Assembly: GCA_964244115.1 (NCBI GenBank)
Contig: CAXTHM010000020.1
Location: 1 to 52,675 of the forward strand
DNA: 52,675 bases
Source of the DNA: CADCWK01 sp964244115
GTDB taxonomy: Bacteria > Chloroflexota > Chloroflexia > Thermomicrobiales > UBA6265
Direction: 5' to 3'
The notes beneath the pieces are model-generated. The model was not told where the DNA came from and did no database searches. It worked only from the letters and a program-made list of their open reading frames with translations. Positions 15,031-23,994 of this stretch are shown in pieces (the stretch's first letter is position 1; every line of letters starts with the position of its first letter). Both the position numbers and the translations under genes were made by a program.

Positions 15031-16179
15031 GTGGTTGCCCTGCCCCTCATCGCCGCCATCATCAGTCTCGCCTTCACCGTCATCGTCGCCCGGGACGCCC
15101 AGCGCGCCCCCCGGCCCGACAAGGTGTCGTGGGTGATCGCGTTCGCCATCTTCACCGTCGCCGCCGGGGCGGAGGTCGTCGGCGACCTCGCCAGCTGGAC
15201 GCCGACGCTGGCCCGGGTCTACTACCTGACCGGGGCCGTCCTCGTGACGCTCTTCCTCGGGCTCGGGCAGCTGTATCTCCTCTTCGAGAGTCGGATCGCC
15301 CGGTTCGCGCCGGGCGTCACCCTCGCCGTCGTCGCGATCGCCGCCTCCCTCGTCTACAACGCGCCGATCGACGAGGCCCGGCTGGCCGACGACCACTGGC
15401 GGGCGATCGATCGGAGCGGCTGGCTGATCGGCGTCGTCGCCGTCGCCAACGCCTTCGGGGTCGTCGCCCTGCTCGGCGGCAGCCTGTTCTCCGCCTGGCA
15501 GTTCTGGCGGACCCGGTCGCGGCCGCACCGGATGGTCGGCTGCCTGCTCATCGCCGCCGGGACCCTCGTGATCGCCTCGAAGGGGTATCTGGAGCGGCTC
15601 GGCGTCCCGGTCAGCGACTTTGGCTTCTACCTGCTCCTGACGATCGGGGCGGCCATCATCTTCGCCGGCTACCTCGAGACCCGCCGCCCGGAGCGCGCGC
15701 GCGGCATGACCACGGAGATGGCTCCGTCTCCAGCCGAAGGCGTCGCGGGGCAGGTCGCGGCGCTCGGTGCTTCGGTGACCGAGGCGGCGCCCGTCCCGGT
15801 CGCGGCTGGAGCGGCGTCCGTCTCGCCGGGGATCGCGCCCTCCGCCTCGCTCCCGACAACCACCCCCGCGACGGATCCGGGCGTCGCCTTCATCGAGAGC
15901 CGCTTCCTGCCGCTGCCCGATGCCGAACTCGACCGCCTCGCCACGGCCTGGTCCTCGGCCCGGGTCGGGACCGAGCGGCTCAGCCAGGAGCAGGCCCGCC
16001 GCGTCTGGGCGTTCCGGAGCCGGCTCACACCCGATGGGCAGATCGCCCTCGATGGTCACACCCTGCCGGCGGCGCTCCAGCTCGCTGACCTCTACGATGG
16101 CGTCTTTGCGACCACCCCGCCTGCCAGCCCCATCACGGCCATGACCGAGCCGCTGACCCTCGTCGGCGGTCAACGCTGA
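15031..16179 (+). CDS. Multi-pass membrane protein of unknown function
   Basis: A 382-residue protein that I do not recognise. Residues 1-220 contain about seven hydrophobic segments (for example 'LPLIAAIISLAFTVIVA', 'YYLTGAVLVTLFLGLGQLYLL', 'FAPGVTLAVVAIAASLV', 'LIGVVAVANAFGVVALLGGSL', 'MVGCLLIAAGTLVIAS', 'FYLLLTIGAAIIFAGYL'). An Ala/Pro/Thr-rich cytoplasmic or extracytoplasmic linker (235-285) leads to a C-terminal globular helical domain (286-380). The arrangement of seven N-terminal helices plus a soluble tail resembles 7TM sensory modules, but no signalling domain is seen. The start is GTG at 15031; no strong ribosome binding site supports it, so the N-terminus may shift. Confidence 0.75.
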   Translation: MVALPLIAAIISLAFTVIVARDAQRAPRPDKVSWVIAFAIFTVAAGAEVVGDLASWTPTLARVYYLTGAVLVTLFLGLGQLYLLFESRIARFAPGVTLAVVAIAASLVYNAPIDEARLADDHWRAIDRSGWLIGVVAVANAFGVVALLGGSLFSAWQFWRTRSRPHRMVGCLLIAAGTLVIASKGYLERLGVPVSDFGFYLLLTIGAAIIFAGYLETRRPERARGMTTEMAPSPAEGVAGQVAALGASVTEAAPVPVAAGAASVSPGIAPSASLPTTTPATDPGVAFIESRFLPLPDAELDRLATAWSSARVGTERLSQEQARRVWAFRSRLTPDGQIALDGHTLPAALQLADLYDGVFATTPPASPITAMTEPLTLVGGQR

Positions 16180-16384
16180 CCCGGCGTCGATGGCCCCTGA
16201 TGTCGTCCCGTCGCCCCTATCCGGCACGAGGGGTGACGGCGGTCCCGTCGAACCGGTGCGTGGCAAGGGTGTTGCGTGTCCGTGGGCAGGAGATCGATGA
16301 CGGACCGGTCCCTACGAGGAGTACTGCACCGCCTCGTGGCGCCCGCGGGCACGAATCGATCGATTCACCAGAGACTCTCTATGA

Positions 16385-16398
16385 CTGTCTTCGGACAG
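16385..16398 (+). other. UUCG tetraloop hairpin flush with a ribosome binding site
   Basis: CTGTC-TTCG-GACAG, an exceptionally stable tetraloop, is followed at once by AAAGGA (16398-16403), the ribosome binding site of the ferritin-like gene at 16412. It may stabilise the mRNA 5' end or modulate initiation. Confidence 0.5.
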
Positions 16399-16411
16399 AA
16401 AGGACATTCCC

Positions 16412-17023
16412 ATGACGACGACCGTCGGAAACTACGCCGGGCTGGACGACAAGAGCAAGAAGATCATCGCGGACTGGGTCGGCGACATGATTGCCATCGA
16501 GGCCCACATCGAGGAGGCGCTCGACGCCCAGCTCAAGGTCAAGGACCAGGTCCCGGCCGCAGCGTCGTCCGTTCAAACCTTCCATGACACCACGAAGGCC
16601 AACCGCGACCGCCTCCGCGCCTATCAGGAGAAGATCGGTTCGACCGGCGGCAACCCCGTCATCGACGCCGGCGCCTCGATCCTGGGCAAGGCCGCCGGGC
16701 TGATCGATCGCTTCCGCAGCGACACGCTGACCAAGTCGATCCGCGACGACTACACCGCCTTCAACCATGCCTCGATCGGCTACACCCTGCTCCACACCAC
16801 CGCCCTGGCGCTGGGTGACGGGGAGACGGCCGACCTCGCCGCGCAGAATCTCAAGGTTCACGCGTCGAACGTCCAGCACATCAACCACATCATCAGCGAA
16901 GTGGCCCTGGCGGAGATCCAGAAGGACGGCTACCCGGTTAAGAACACCCAGGCCGCCGCCGAGACCCGCAAGGCGATCGACAGCATCTGGAAGGAAACCG
17001 ACCAGGCCGGCACGTCCCTCTAG
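16412..17023 (+). CDS. Ferritin-like helical protein (DUF892/YciE-like)
   Basis: A 203-residue soluble protein made of long helices. Composition and layout ('DWVGDMIAIEAHIEEALDAQLK', 'FHDTTKANRDRLRAYQEKIG', 'FNHASIGYTLLHTTALALGD', 'HASNVQHINHIISEVALAEIQKDG') match the ferritin-like DUF892/YciE group: Glu/His pairs such as E-A-H-I-E-E and H-x-x-H-I-N-H-I recur at helix spacing and could hold a di-iron site. The family is linked to stress; the biochemical role is not established. ATG 16412 has AAAGGA 8 nt upstream. It is transcribed alone and ends at a clear stem-loop. Confidence 0.75.
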   Translation: MTTTVGNYAGLDDKSKKIIADWVGDMIAIEAHIEEALDAQLKVKDQVPAAASSVQTFHDTTKANRDRLRAYQEKIGSTGGNPVIDAGASILGKAAGLIDRFRSDTLTKSIRDDYTAFNHASIGYTLLHTTALALGDGETADLAAQNLKVHASNVQHINHIISEVALAEIQKDGYPVKNTQAAAETRKAIDSIWKETDQAGTSL

Positions 17024-17084
17024 GGACGAAGCGGACGCGGACGGGCCGGAAGCGGCCCGACCGCGCGGAGTCGAACGATGTCGA

Positions 17085-17120
17085 GAGACGGGACCAGCGT
17101 GAAGACGCCGGTCCCGTCTC
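17085..17120 (+). terminator. Stem-loop terminator of the ferritin-like gene
   Basis: GAGACGGGACC (17085-17095) pairs perfectly with 17110-17120, 14-nt loop, 61 nt beyond the stop. A G/T-rich but not T-only tail follows. Confidence 0.6.
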
Positions 17121-17448
17121 GTCGTTGCCTGCACGATCGGGTAGGGGTCGGCCCGATCCTGCCGGTTCCGGGTGGCGGCTGCTGCCCCAGGCGGGTATCC
17201 TGAAGGAAGTGTTGGTGGCACCGGCGGGTGCGCCACCGGAACCGGGCTGAGATCACACGCCACAGGTCATCGCTCCGACCCGCGGGACTGCCGAACTGGC
17301 GGCCCCGCCTTGGCGTATCCGGCGGCCAGCGCGCCGCCCCCGATCTCACTGCCCGGATCGGTCTTGCGGTCTCCGGAGACAGCGTTCCCGGAACCCCATG
17401 GGACTCATCGTCGTGCCTGCCCGTCATGGGCTCGCCCCGGAGTTCATC
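17121..17448 (+). other. Leader region of the mrp operon
   Basis: About 330 nt without a gene before mrpA. A bulged hairpin GGTGGC/GCCACC (17214-17237) is visible, but no confident promoter or known riboswitch. It includes an alternative mrpA ATG at 17398. Confidence 0.35.
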
Positions 17449-19800
17449 ATGGCTTCCCTCTTCAGCCCAGCGCCGCTGCTGCTGCTGGCCGTGCTGCTGG
17501 CTCCGCTCGCGGCCCTGCTGGCCGGGCGTGTTCGGCCCGGCTACGCCGCGCCGGCCGGCGGCTCCCTCGCCGTCGTGGCCTTCGCCCTGACCGTCTGGGG
17601 CGCGACCCGGTCGACGCCCGACACCGTCCACCTGACCTGGGCCGCGTCGTGGGACCTCCAGTTCTCGTTCGCGCTCGACGGCCTCGCCGTCGTCTTCGCC
17701 CTGCTCGCGACCGGGATCGGGGCGCTCGTCGTCGCCTACTCGTCCCGGTACCTGCCGCTGCATCTGCACCACGCCCACCGCGACGAGCGCGAGGTCGTCG
17801 CGTTCTTCTTCTACCTGTTGCTGTTCATGGCAGCGATGGTCGGGCTCGTGATGGCGCAGGATACGATCGCGCTGTTCCTGTTCTGGGATCTGACCGCCGT
17901 CGCCTCCTTCTTCCTGATCGGCTACGACCGCGACGCCGCCTCCGTCCGGGCCGGCCTGACCGCGATCGTCGTCACCGGCGTGACCGCCATCCTGATCCTG
18001 ATCGGGGTGATCATGCTCTACGACCGCTATGGCACCTGGGATCTGCCCACGACCGTCGCGGCCGTCAGCGAGGCCGGGAGCCTCGACGGCACGCTGACCC
18101 TGGCCGTCGGGCTGATCCTGATCGGCGGGCTGGCCAAGAGCGCCCAGGTCCCGTTCCACTTCTGGCTGCCGCAGGCGATGGCGGCGCCGACCCCGGTCTC
18201 GTCCTACCTCCACTCGGCGGCGATGGTCGCGGCCGGCGTGTTCGTCGTCGGCCGCTTCTACCCGCTGGCCGAGCAGAGCGAGCTGTTGCTCTGGGGGTTA
18301 CGTGTCGTCGGGCTGGCCTCGATGCTCGTCGGCGGGCTGCTTGCCCTGACGCGGCAGCATCTCAAGCAGATCCTCGCCTATTCGACGATCTCACAGTACG
18401 GCTACGTCGTGCTCCTGTTCGGGCTCGGGGGGGATTACGGTGTTGCCGGAGCCGCCTTCTACGTCATGGCCCACGGCCTCGCCAAGTGCGCCCTGTTCCT
18501 GACGGCTGGCAGCGTGATCGAAGCGACCGGGACCTCCTACCTGCACCGGGTCGGGGGGCTGGCCCCGCGGATGCCGCTGCTCGCTGGCGCCAGCCTCGCC
18601 GCCGGCGCGACGATCGTGGCGCTGCCGCTGACGCTCGGATTCTTCAAGGACGAGCTCTTCTTCGCCGCCTCGGTCGAGACCGGCCCGTTCTGGGTCGCGG
18701 CCTCGGTCGGCGGGGCGGCGCTCACGTTCGCCTACATCGGCCGGTTCTGGCTGGGCATCTTCGTCCGCAACCGTGACGTCGGACGGACGGCGACGCTGAC
18801 CCCGCTGCCGGGTCTGCTGGTCTGGCTGGTCGTCGCGCTCGGCGTCGTCAGCGTCCTCGGCGGGATCGTCCCCGGCCCGGTTACTGGGCTGGCGAACGAG
18901 GCGGCGACGGTCTCGCGGTTCGCCGCCGCCACGGTCCACGTCGAGACCGCCTACCACCTCGACACCCGTCCCGAGAACCTGATGGCCCTCGCCGCCTGGA
19001 CCATCGGGATCGGCCTGATCCTGACCGAGCGCCTGTGGCAACCGATGTCCCAGGCCTTCGCCCGCCTCGGGGAGACCGTCGGCCCCGAGCGTGGCTACGG
19101 GGCGGCGCTCGAGACGCTCAACCGCTCCTCCGCCTTCGTCCGCCGCTACGAGGTCCGCGATCTCCGCAGCCGCGTCGCCTCGATCCTGGCGCCGGCCGGT
19201 GTTTTGGTCGGCATCGGTATCATCGCGTCCGACCCGACCAACAACATCTTCGCGTTCGGCGCCGTCTCCGGGCGTGACCTGCTGCCGCTGCTGATGATGG
19301 TCGCGACGGTCCTCGCGGCGGTCACGGCGACGCTCGCCCGGGACCACTTCGCCCTCGCCCTGATCCTGTCCGGCGTCGGCTTCAGCCTGGCCTGCGTCTA
19401 CGCGTTCACCGGCGCCCCGAACGTCGCGCTGGTCGCGGTCCTGATCGAGACGGTCTTCACGCTGCTCTTCATCGCGACACTGGTCCTGCTGCCGCGCTGG
19501 GTGCTGCGCGACCTCAACCGGGAGCCGGACGATCACGACCACAACGGCCGCGACGCCCTGATCGGCGTCATCGCCGGGTTACTGGCGCTGCTCGTCGTCT
19601 GGAGCACGCTCTCGCAGTCCTCCAGCACCGAGTCGGTCGGGGCCGACTTCATCGCGCTCTCGCCCGAGGCCCACGGCGGCAATGTCGTCTCGGTCATCCT
19701 GGCCGACTTCCGCGGCCTCGATACGCTGGGCGAGATCACCGTGATCGGGATCGCGCTGCTCGGCATCGCGGGCCTGCTCTACCGGGGACGATTGCGATGA
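17449..19800 (+). CDS. mrpA: Mrp Na+/H+ antiporter subunit A
   Basis: A 783-residue polytopic membrane protein, the large NuoL-like subunit of the seven-subunit Mrp cation/proton antiporter. The antiporter core contains 'FFFYLLLFMAAMVGLVMAQDTIALFLFWDLTAVASFFLIGY', 'GGLAKSAQVPFHFWLPQAMAAPTPVSSYLHSAAMVAAGVF' (the conserved lysine and histidine of complex I-like pumps) and 'STISQYGYVVLLFGLGG'. The C-terminal third carries the MbhD/MbhE-like helices usual in MrpA ('APNVALVAVLIETVFTLLFIATLVLLP'). Length matches the family. Start ATG 17449 has GGAG 6 nt upstream; an in-frame ATG at 17398 would add 17 residues. Its stop overlaps the mrpB start (ATGA). Confidence 0.95.
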   Translation: MASLFSPAPLLLLAVLLAPLAALLAGRVRPGYAAPAGGSLAVVAFALTVWGATRSTPDTVHLTWAASWDLQFSFALDGLAVVFALLATGIGALVVAYSSRYLPLHLHHAHRDEREVVAFFFYLLLFMAAMVGLVMAQDTIALFLFWDLTAVASFFLIGYDRDAASVRAGLTAIVVTGVTAILILIGVIMLYDRYGTWDLPTTVAAVSEAGSLDGTLTLAVGLILIGGLAKSAQVPFHFWLPQAMAAPTPVSSYLHSAAMVAAGVFVVGRFYPLAEQSELLLWGLRVVGLASMLVGGLLALTRQHLKQILAYSTISQYGYVVLLFGLGGDYGVAGAAFYVMAHGLAKCALFLTAGSVIEATGTSYLHRVGGLAPRMPLLAGASLAAGATIVALPLTLGFFKDELFFAASVETGPFWVAASVGGAALTFAYIGRFWLGIFVRNRDVGRTATLTPLPGLLVWLVVALGVVSVLGGIVPGPVTGLANEAATVSRFAAATVHVETAYHLDTRPENLMALAAWTIGIGLILTERLWQPMSQAFARLGETVGPERGYGAALETLNRSSAFVRRYEVRDLRSRVASILAPAGVLVGIGIIASDPTNNIFAFGAVSGRDLLPLLMMVATVLAAVTATLARDHFALALILSGVGFSLACVYAFTGAPNVALVAVLIETVFTLLFIATLVLLPRWVLRDLNREPDDHDHNGRDALIGVIAGLLALLVVWSTLSQSSSTESVGADFIALSPEAHGGNVVSVILADFRGLDTLGEITVIGIALLGIAGLLYRGRLR

Positions 19801-20540
19801 CCTTCCGGGAGACGCTCCACGACGGGGTGATCGGGGAAGCCGCGAGACCGACCGCGTCCGACCGGCCCCGGAAGATCTGGGGGACCGACGGGCGGCTGGA
19901 CTCGCACCGTACCAATGAGCCCTCGACCAGCGGCGACCTCGCGGTGACGACGACCGTCACGCAGGCCGTCGCCCGGGCGCTGCTGCCGATCAGCGTCATG
20001 GTCGGGGTCGCGACGCTGATCAAGGGCTACACCGATACCGGCGATGGCTTCAGCGCCGGGGTGATCCTCGCCCTCGGCGCCGTCACCCAGGTCGCCTGCT
20101 TCGGGATCGGCGTCGTCGACCGGATCCCGCTCCTGCGCTACGCCCCGGTCGCGGCCTACGTCGGGATCGTTCTCGCCCTCGGGATCGCCTTCGTCCCGCT
20201 GGCCTTCGGCGACCCGCTCTTCACCCACTGGCCGCCGGCCGGGGAATCGCCGGTCCACGCCGGCACCCTGGAGGTCATCACCGCGCTCGGCTTCGACATC
20301 AGCGTCTGTCTGCTCGTCTTCGGCTTCGTCGTCGGCACGATGACGCTCCTCGCCCGGACGGCCTCGGTCGCCGCGATCCAGCAGGCCCAGAGCGCCGAGC
20401 GGCTCCGGCAGCCCGGGGAAGCGTATGCTGCCAAAGGCCGCCATCCGACCTTGCCCGCCGCGACCGGTGCTGGGCCGCGCCTCGAACGCGACGCCGCCGA
20501 CGACATCATCCGGAACCTACCCGCCGGGGCCGAGGAGTAG
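19797..20540 (+). CDS. mrpB: Mrp antiporter subunit B (N-terminally extended)
   Basis: A 247-residue membrane protein with a MnhB domain from about residue 50 to 185: 'ALLPISVMVGVATLIKGYTDTGDGFSAGVILALGAVTQV' is the family signature, and 'LEVITALGFDISVCLLVFGFVVGTM' a later helix pair. The first 50 residues are polar and the last 60 are Ala/Arg-rich, so the protein is longer than the usual 140-residue MrpB. The start overlaps the mrpA stop by 4 bases (ATGA), which fixes it unless translation begins internally near residue 50. Confidence 0.9.
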   Translation: MTFRETLHDGVIGEAARPTASDRPRKIWGTDGRLDSHRTNEPSTSGDLAVTTTVTQAVARALLPISVMVGVATLIKGYTDTGDGFSAGVILALGAVTQVACFGIGVVDRIPLLRYAPVAAYVGIVLALGIAFVPLAFGDPLFTHWPPAGESPVHAGTLEVITALGFDISVCLLVFGFVVGTMTLLARTASVAAIQQAQSAERLRQPGEAYAAKGRHPTLPAATGAGPRLERDAADDIIRNLPAGAEE

Positions 20541-20588
20541 CCGGATGGGTAGCCGAACCGCCTGCTTCACCGGAAAGGACCGCTGCCC

Positions 20589-21056
20589 ATGACGCTGGCC
20601 TACTCCCTCGCCGTCGCGATCCTGTTCGGGACCGGCGCCTACATGCTGCTCAAGCACGACCTGATCCGCGTCGCTGCCGGGGTCGTGCTCGTCTCCAACG
20701 CTGCCAACCTGTTCATCATCGCCGCCGGCCTCAGCCGGGGCGTCGTCCCGATCCTGCCGATCCCCGGTGGCGAGACCGTCGCCGACCCGGTCGTCCAGGC
20801 GCTGGTCCTGACCGCGATCGTGATCAGCTTCGGCGTCACGGCCCTGCTGCTCAGCCTGATCTACCGCGTCTACATCAGTCACCTCTCGCTCGACCTGGAC
20901 GACCTCGCCGAGGCCGAGGAGCGCGACGAGGCCGCCCAGGAACTGGCCCAGTTGACCGGCCGCGCGACCAGCCAGGTGCTGTCACCACTGGCCCCCGCCT
21001 CCGTCCGCGCCGTGTCCGTCCCAACCGTCCCTGTCTCGACCGTCGCTTCCCCCTGA
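20589..21056 (+). CDS. mrpC: Mrp antiporter subunit C (NuoK-like)
   Basis: A 155-residue protein with three transmembrane helices, homologous to NuoK of complex I: 'LAYSLAVAILFGTGAYMLLKHDLIRVAAGVVLVSNAANLFIIAAGL' and 'VQALVLTAIVISFGVTALLLSLIYRVY'. A charged tail of about 55 residues (D/E-rich, then Ala/Val/Pro) extends past the usual end. GGAAAGGA precedes the ATG. Part of the mrpA-G operon, 48 nt after mrpB. Confidence 0.93.
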   Translation: MTLAYSLAVAILFGTGAYMLLKHDLIRVAAGVVLVSNAANLFIIAAGLSRGVVPILPIPGGETVADPVVQALVLTAIVISFGVTALLLSLIYRVYISHLSLDLDDLAEAEERDEAAQELAQLTGRATSQVLSPLAPASVRAVSVPTVPVSTVASP

Positions 21057-21069
21057 GGAGTCGCCCCGA

Positions 21070-22518
21070 ATGCTCGTCTTTCCGCTCGGTGTGGCGTGGT
21101 TCGCGGCGGTCATCCTGGCGGTGCTGGATGGCCGGCGGAAGCGTGTCGGCTCTGTCGCCATCGGCGCCCTGACGCTCTCCGTCCTCGGGCTCGTCGTGCT
21201 CCTCGTCGACATCCTCCGGAACGGCGTCGCCCAGCAGGTCGCGGGCAACTGGGGCTACGGCGTCGGCATCCAGCTCCGGGCCGATGTCCTCGACGTCACG
21301 TTCGCCCTGCTCTCCGTGGCGGTGATCCTCGTCTGCACCGTCTTCGAGGTGCTGGGCCGGGTCCGCTCCCGCGTCTTCCCGTCGCTGGCCTGCTTCATGG
21401 CGACGGGGTTGATGGGGCTGTCCCTGACCGGCGACGCCTTCAATTTCTACGTCTTCTTCGAGATCGCGATGATCTCGGCCTACGTCCTCGCGGGCTATGG
21501 CGAGCGCCAGCGCCAGCTCCGCGCCGCCCTGATCTTCATCATCGTCAACCTGCTCGGCTCGGTGCTGTTCCTGATCGCCATCGCCGGGCTCTACCACCTG
21601 ACCGGGACGCTGGACCTGCTCGAGATCTCGCGGCGGCTCACGGTCGTGAACGAGCAGCCGGCGATCCTGCTCGCGACGATGATCTTCGTCGCCTTCGCCG
21701 TCAAACTCGGCATCTTCCCGTTCCACTTCTGGCTGGCCGCCGTCTACACCGGCACCCGGCCGGCCGTCGCCGCCATGCTCAGTGGCGCCCTCGCCAACAT
21801 CGGTTCGTACGGCCTGCTCCGGTTCGGCGCGACGATGCCGCGCGAACTCGAGCTCGGCGCTCCGGTCCTGTTGGTGCTCGGGTCGGCGAGCATCATCTAC
21901 GGCGGCTTCCAGGCGCTCTCCTGCCGCTCGGCGGTCGAGGTGCTGGCGTACTCCTCGATCGGCCAGGTCGGTTACATCCTGATCGCGCTCGGCATCGGTG
22001 GGCACGTCGGGCTGGTCGCGGCGGTGCTGTTCTCGGTCGTCAACTCGATCAACAAGACGCTGCTGTTCCTCGCCGTCCCGCTGCGGGGCTGGCTCGTCGG
22101 CGCGGCGATGGCGATCGCGGCCTTCAGCGTCGCCGGGGTGCCGCCCAGCTCCGGCTTCTTCGGCAAGTTCGGCGTCTTCCGGGCCGCCGTTGCCGACGAC
22201 CAGCCCCTGATCATCGCGCTGATCTTCATCGGCAGCGCCCTGTCGTTCGTCTACATGTTCCAGCTCTACAACGCCCGCTTCTGGGACATCTCGACCGAGG
22301 AGGCCCGCGACGGCGTCGTGCCCAGCGTGATCGCCCGGCGCGGGCTGATCTGCGTGCTGGCCGCCTTCGTCCTCGTGATCGGCGTCTGGCCGGAACCGCT
22401 GCTCTACCTCAGCGAGCAGGCCGCCTTCGCGATCGAGGGCCAGCGGCCCGACCAGCTCTCGGCGGTCGACCCCGCCCCGGTCACTGCCCCCGTCACCGCT
22501 CCCGATCTCGCCCCGTAG
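21070..22518 (+). CDS. mrpD: Mrp antiporter subunit D (NuoN/M-like)
   Basis: A 482-residue antiporter-like subunit with about 14 transmembrane helices. The core motifs are 'VYVFFEIAMISAYVLAGYGER'-like 'FYVFFEIAMISAYVLAGY' (conserved Glu), 'MIFVAFAVKLGIFPFHFWLAAVYTGTRPAVAAMLSGALANIGSYGLLRF' (conserved Lys) and 'AYSSIGQVGYILIALGIGG'. With MrpA it provides the second proton or cation channel of the complex. GAGGAG precedes the ATG; the gap to mrpC is 13 nt. Confidence 0.95.
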   Translation: MLVFPLGVAWFAAVILAVLDGRRKRVGSVAIGALTLSVLGLVVLLVDILRNGVAQQVAGNWGYGVGIQLRADVLDVTFALLSVAVILVCTVFEVLGRVRSRVFPSLACFMATGLMGLSLTGDAFNFYVFFEIAMISAYVLAGYGERQRQLRAALIFIIVNLLGSVLFLIAIAGLYHLTGTLDLLEISRRLTVVNEQPAILLATMIFVAFAVKLGIFPFHFWLAAVYTGTRPAVAAMLSGALANIGSYGLLRFGATMPRELELGAPVLLVLGSASIIYGGFQALSCRSAVEVLAYSSIGQVGYILIALGIGGHVGLVAAVLFSVVNSINKTLLFLAVPLRGWLVGAAMAIAAFSVAGVPPSSGFFGKFGVFRAAVADDQPLIIALIFIGSALSFVYMFQLYNARFWDISTEEARDGVVPSVIARRGLICVLAAFVLVIGVWPEPLLYLSEQAAFAIEGQRPDQLSAVDPAPVTAPVTAPDLAP

Positions 22519-22533
22519 AGAGGACCGACCGCC

Positions 22534-23028
22534 GTGGCCCGCATCGTCGCCATCATCCTGATCTCGGTCCTGACCTACGCCGCCATGATCGGGGGGGTCC
22601 AGCCCTGGGACCTCGCCCTCGCGACGGTCGTCGCGGCCGCGACGGTCTACGGCTTCCGGGGGCACCTGCTCCGGGGCGCGTCGCCGTCCGCCGGGACGCT
22701 GCTCCGCCGGCTGGTGTTCCTGTTCCCGCTGATGGCCTGGGTGCTCTGGGAGATCGCCGTCGGGACCCGGCAGGTGGCGGTCTACTCGCTCCGGCTTCGG
22801 CCCTTGAATCACCCCGGCATCGTCGCGATCCCGCTCGGGGCACGCAGCCGGTTCGGGGCGACGATGTCCGGCTTCCTGACCACGATCTCGCCGGGGACGT
22901 TCCTCGTCGAGTTCGACTGGGCCGCGCGGGTGATGCTGATCCACAGCATCGACGCCTCGGACCCGGATGAGGTCCGCGCCGCCCACCAGCGCTTCTACGA
23001 CCGCTTCCAGCGCCACGTCTTCCCGTAG
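22534..23028 (+). CDS. mrpE: Mrp antiporter subunit E
   Basis: A 164-residue membrane protein of the MnhE/MrpE family, required for complex assembly. Two N-terminal helices, then 'RRLVFLFPLMAWVLWEIAVGTRQVAVYSLRLRPLNHPGIVAIPL', the family signature, and 'TISPGTFLVEFDWAARVMLIHSIDASDPDEVR'. The start is GTG at 22534 with AGAGGA upstream. Gap to mrpD 15 nt. Confidence 0.93.
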   Translation: MARIVAIILISVLTYAAMIGGVQPWDLALATVVAAATVYGFRGHLLRGASPSAGTLLRRLVFLFPLMAWVLWEIAVGTRQVAVYSLRLRPLNHPGIVAIPLGARSRFGATMSGFLTTISPGTFLVEFDWAARVMLIHSIDASDPDEVRAAHQRFYDRFQRHVFP

Positions 23029-23059
23029 TCGATCGACCGAGGAGAGGAGCGACCCCGCC

Positions 23060-23329
23060 ATGCACGAACCGATCGCCTACCTTGCCAGCGTCTGGATCAC
23101 CGGCCTGCTGATCGTGATGGTCCTCGTCCTGATCCGGACGAGATCGGCGATGACGCGCATCCTGGCCCTGGATTGCCTGACGCTGTTCCTGATCGCGCTG
23201 CTGCTCGTCTTCGCGGCCGACAACGAGAGCCGGTTCTTCCTCGACGCCGCCGTGATCCTGGCCCTGTTCGGCTTCGTCGCCACCCTCGTCACGGCTCGAT
23301 ACCACAGCGAGCGCAAGGTCTTCGACTGA
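23060..23329 (+). CDS. mrpF: Mrp antiporter subunit F
   Basis: An 89-residue protein with three transmembrane helices, typical of MrpF/MnhF: 'RTRSAMTRILALDCLTLFLIALLLVFA' and 'FFLDAAVILALFGFVATLVTARY'. ATG 23060 has GGAGAGGAG upstream; the gap to mrpE is 31 nt. Confidence 0.92.
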   Translation: MHEPIAYLASVWITGLLIVMVLVLIRTRSAMTRILALDCLTLFLIALLLVFAADNESRFFLDAAVILALFGFVATLVTARYHSERKVFD

Positions 23330-23372
23330 AAAGGTCTCGACGCCACGGGCTCGTTCCTGGTGCCGCGAACTG

Positions 23373-23436
23373 CTCCCCTCTCCGGGCGTGAGCGCCGCAG
23401 CGCGAAACGAGCCGGGGAGGGGACTGCTCGCGACCC
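23373..23436 (+). repeat. Dispersed repeat inside the mrp operon
   Basis: Head CTCCCCTCTCCGGGC (23373-23387) is identical to 12333-12347; GGGGAGGGG and CTGCTCGC follow as a diverged tail. The element can fold and separates mrpF from mrpG, which are otherwise tightly packed genes. Confidence 0.6.
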
Positions 23437-23516
23437 GAGCGCTTCACGTCAGACCTGCCCTCTCAACCGGGATTCCCATCCGACATGCTTTCACACTGCA
23501 GGAGACCCGACCGCCG

Positions 23517-23936
23517 ATGGCCTTCGAGACGCTCGCCCCCTGGCTCGCCGACGCCCTGGTCCTCGGCGCGCTCACCGTGATGACGGTCGGCGCGGTCGGG
23601 ATCGTGACGATGCCCGACATCTACACCAAGCTCCATGCGGCCAGCAAGGCCGTCTTCCTCGGCGTGATCGTGCTGGGCATCGGCACGATGATCACGAGCG
23701 AATCGGCCTTCGTGCTCCGGGCGACCGTCGTCTGCCTGGCCCTGACGCTGACGACACCGGTCGCGTCTCATGTCATCGGGCGGGCGGCCTGGCTGGAGCG
23801 GGAGCACATGAACACGCCCGGCGCCGTCGATGAGTCGGGGTATCATCTGGCCGACGAGGAGACGGGCGCCCCGGTCCCCCGTGACGGCGTCCCGCGTCGT
23901 GACCGGCCGGTCATCGCGACCAGCGAACCGGGCTGA
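23517..23936 (+). CDS. mrpG: Mrp antiporter subunit G
   Basis: A 139-residue protein of the MnhG/MrpG family with three transmembrane helices: 'LGALTVMTVGAVGIVTMPDIYTKLHAASKAVFLGVIVLGIG' is the signature. A polar 50-residue tail (D/E/P/R-rich) extends past the last helix. ATG 23517 has CAGGAG upstream; the 187-nt gap to mrpF contains a dispersed repeat, so mrpG may be expressed at a lower level or from its own promoter. Confidence 0.92.
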   Translation: MAFETLAPWLADALVLGALTVMTVGAVGIVTMPDIYTKLHAASKAVFLGVIVLGIGTMITSESAFVLRATVVCLALTLTTPVASHVIGRAAWLEREHMNTPGAVDESGYHLADEETGAPVPRDGVPRRDRPVIATSEPG

Positions 23937-23994
23937 CGTCGATCCGCGCCGGGACCGATCGCTCCCCGAACCGTGCCATCCGAAGGACCGCCCG

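Noticed and set aside
17245..17252. GGCTGAGA before mrpA, resembling part of a TPP (THI-box) riboswitch
   Set aside because: The matching downstream half (ACCTGAT...GGGTAATACCAGCGTAGG-type) is absent, and an antiporter operon is not a thiamine target.
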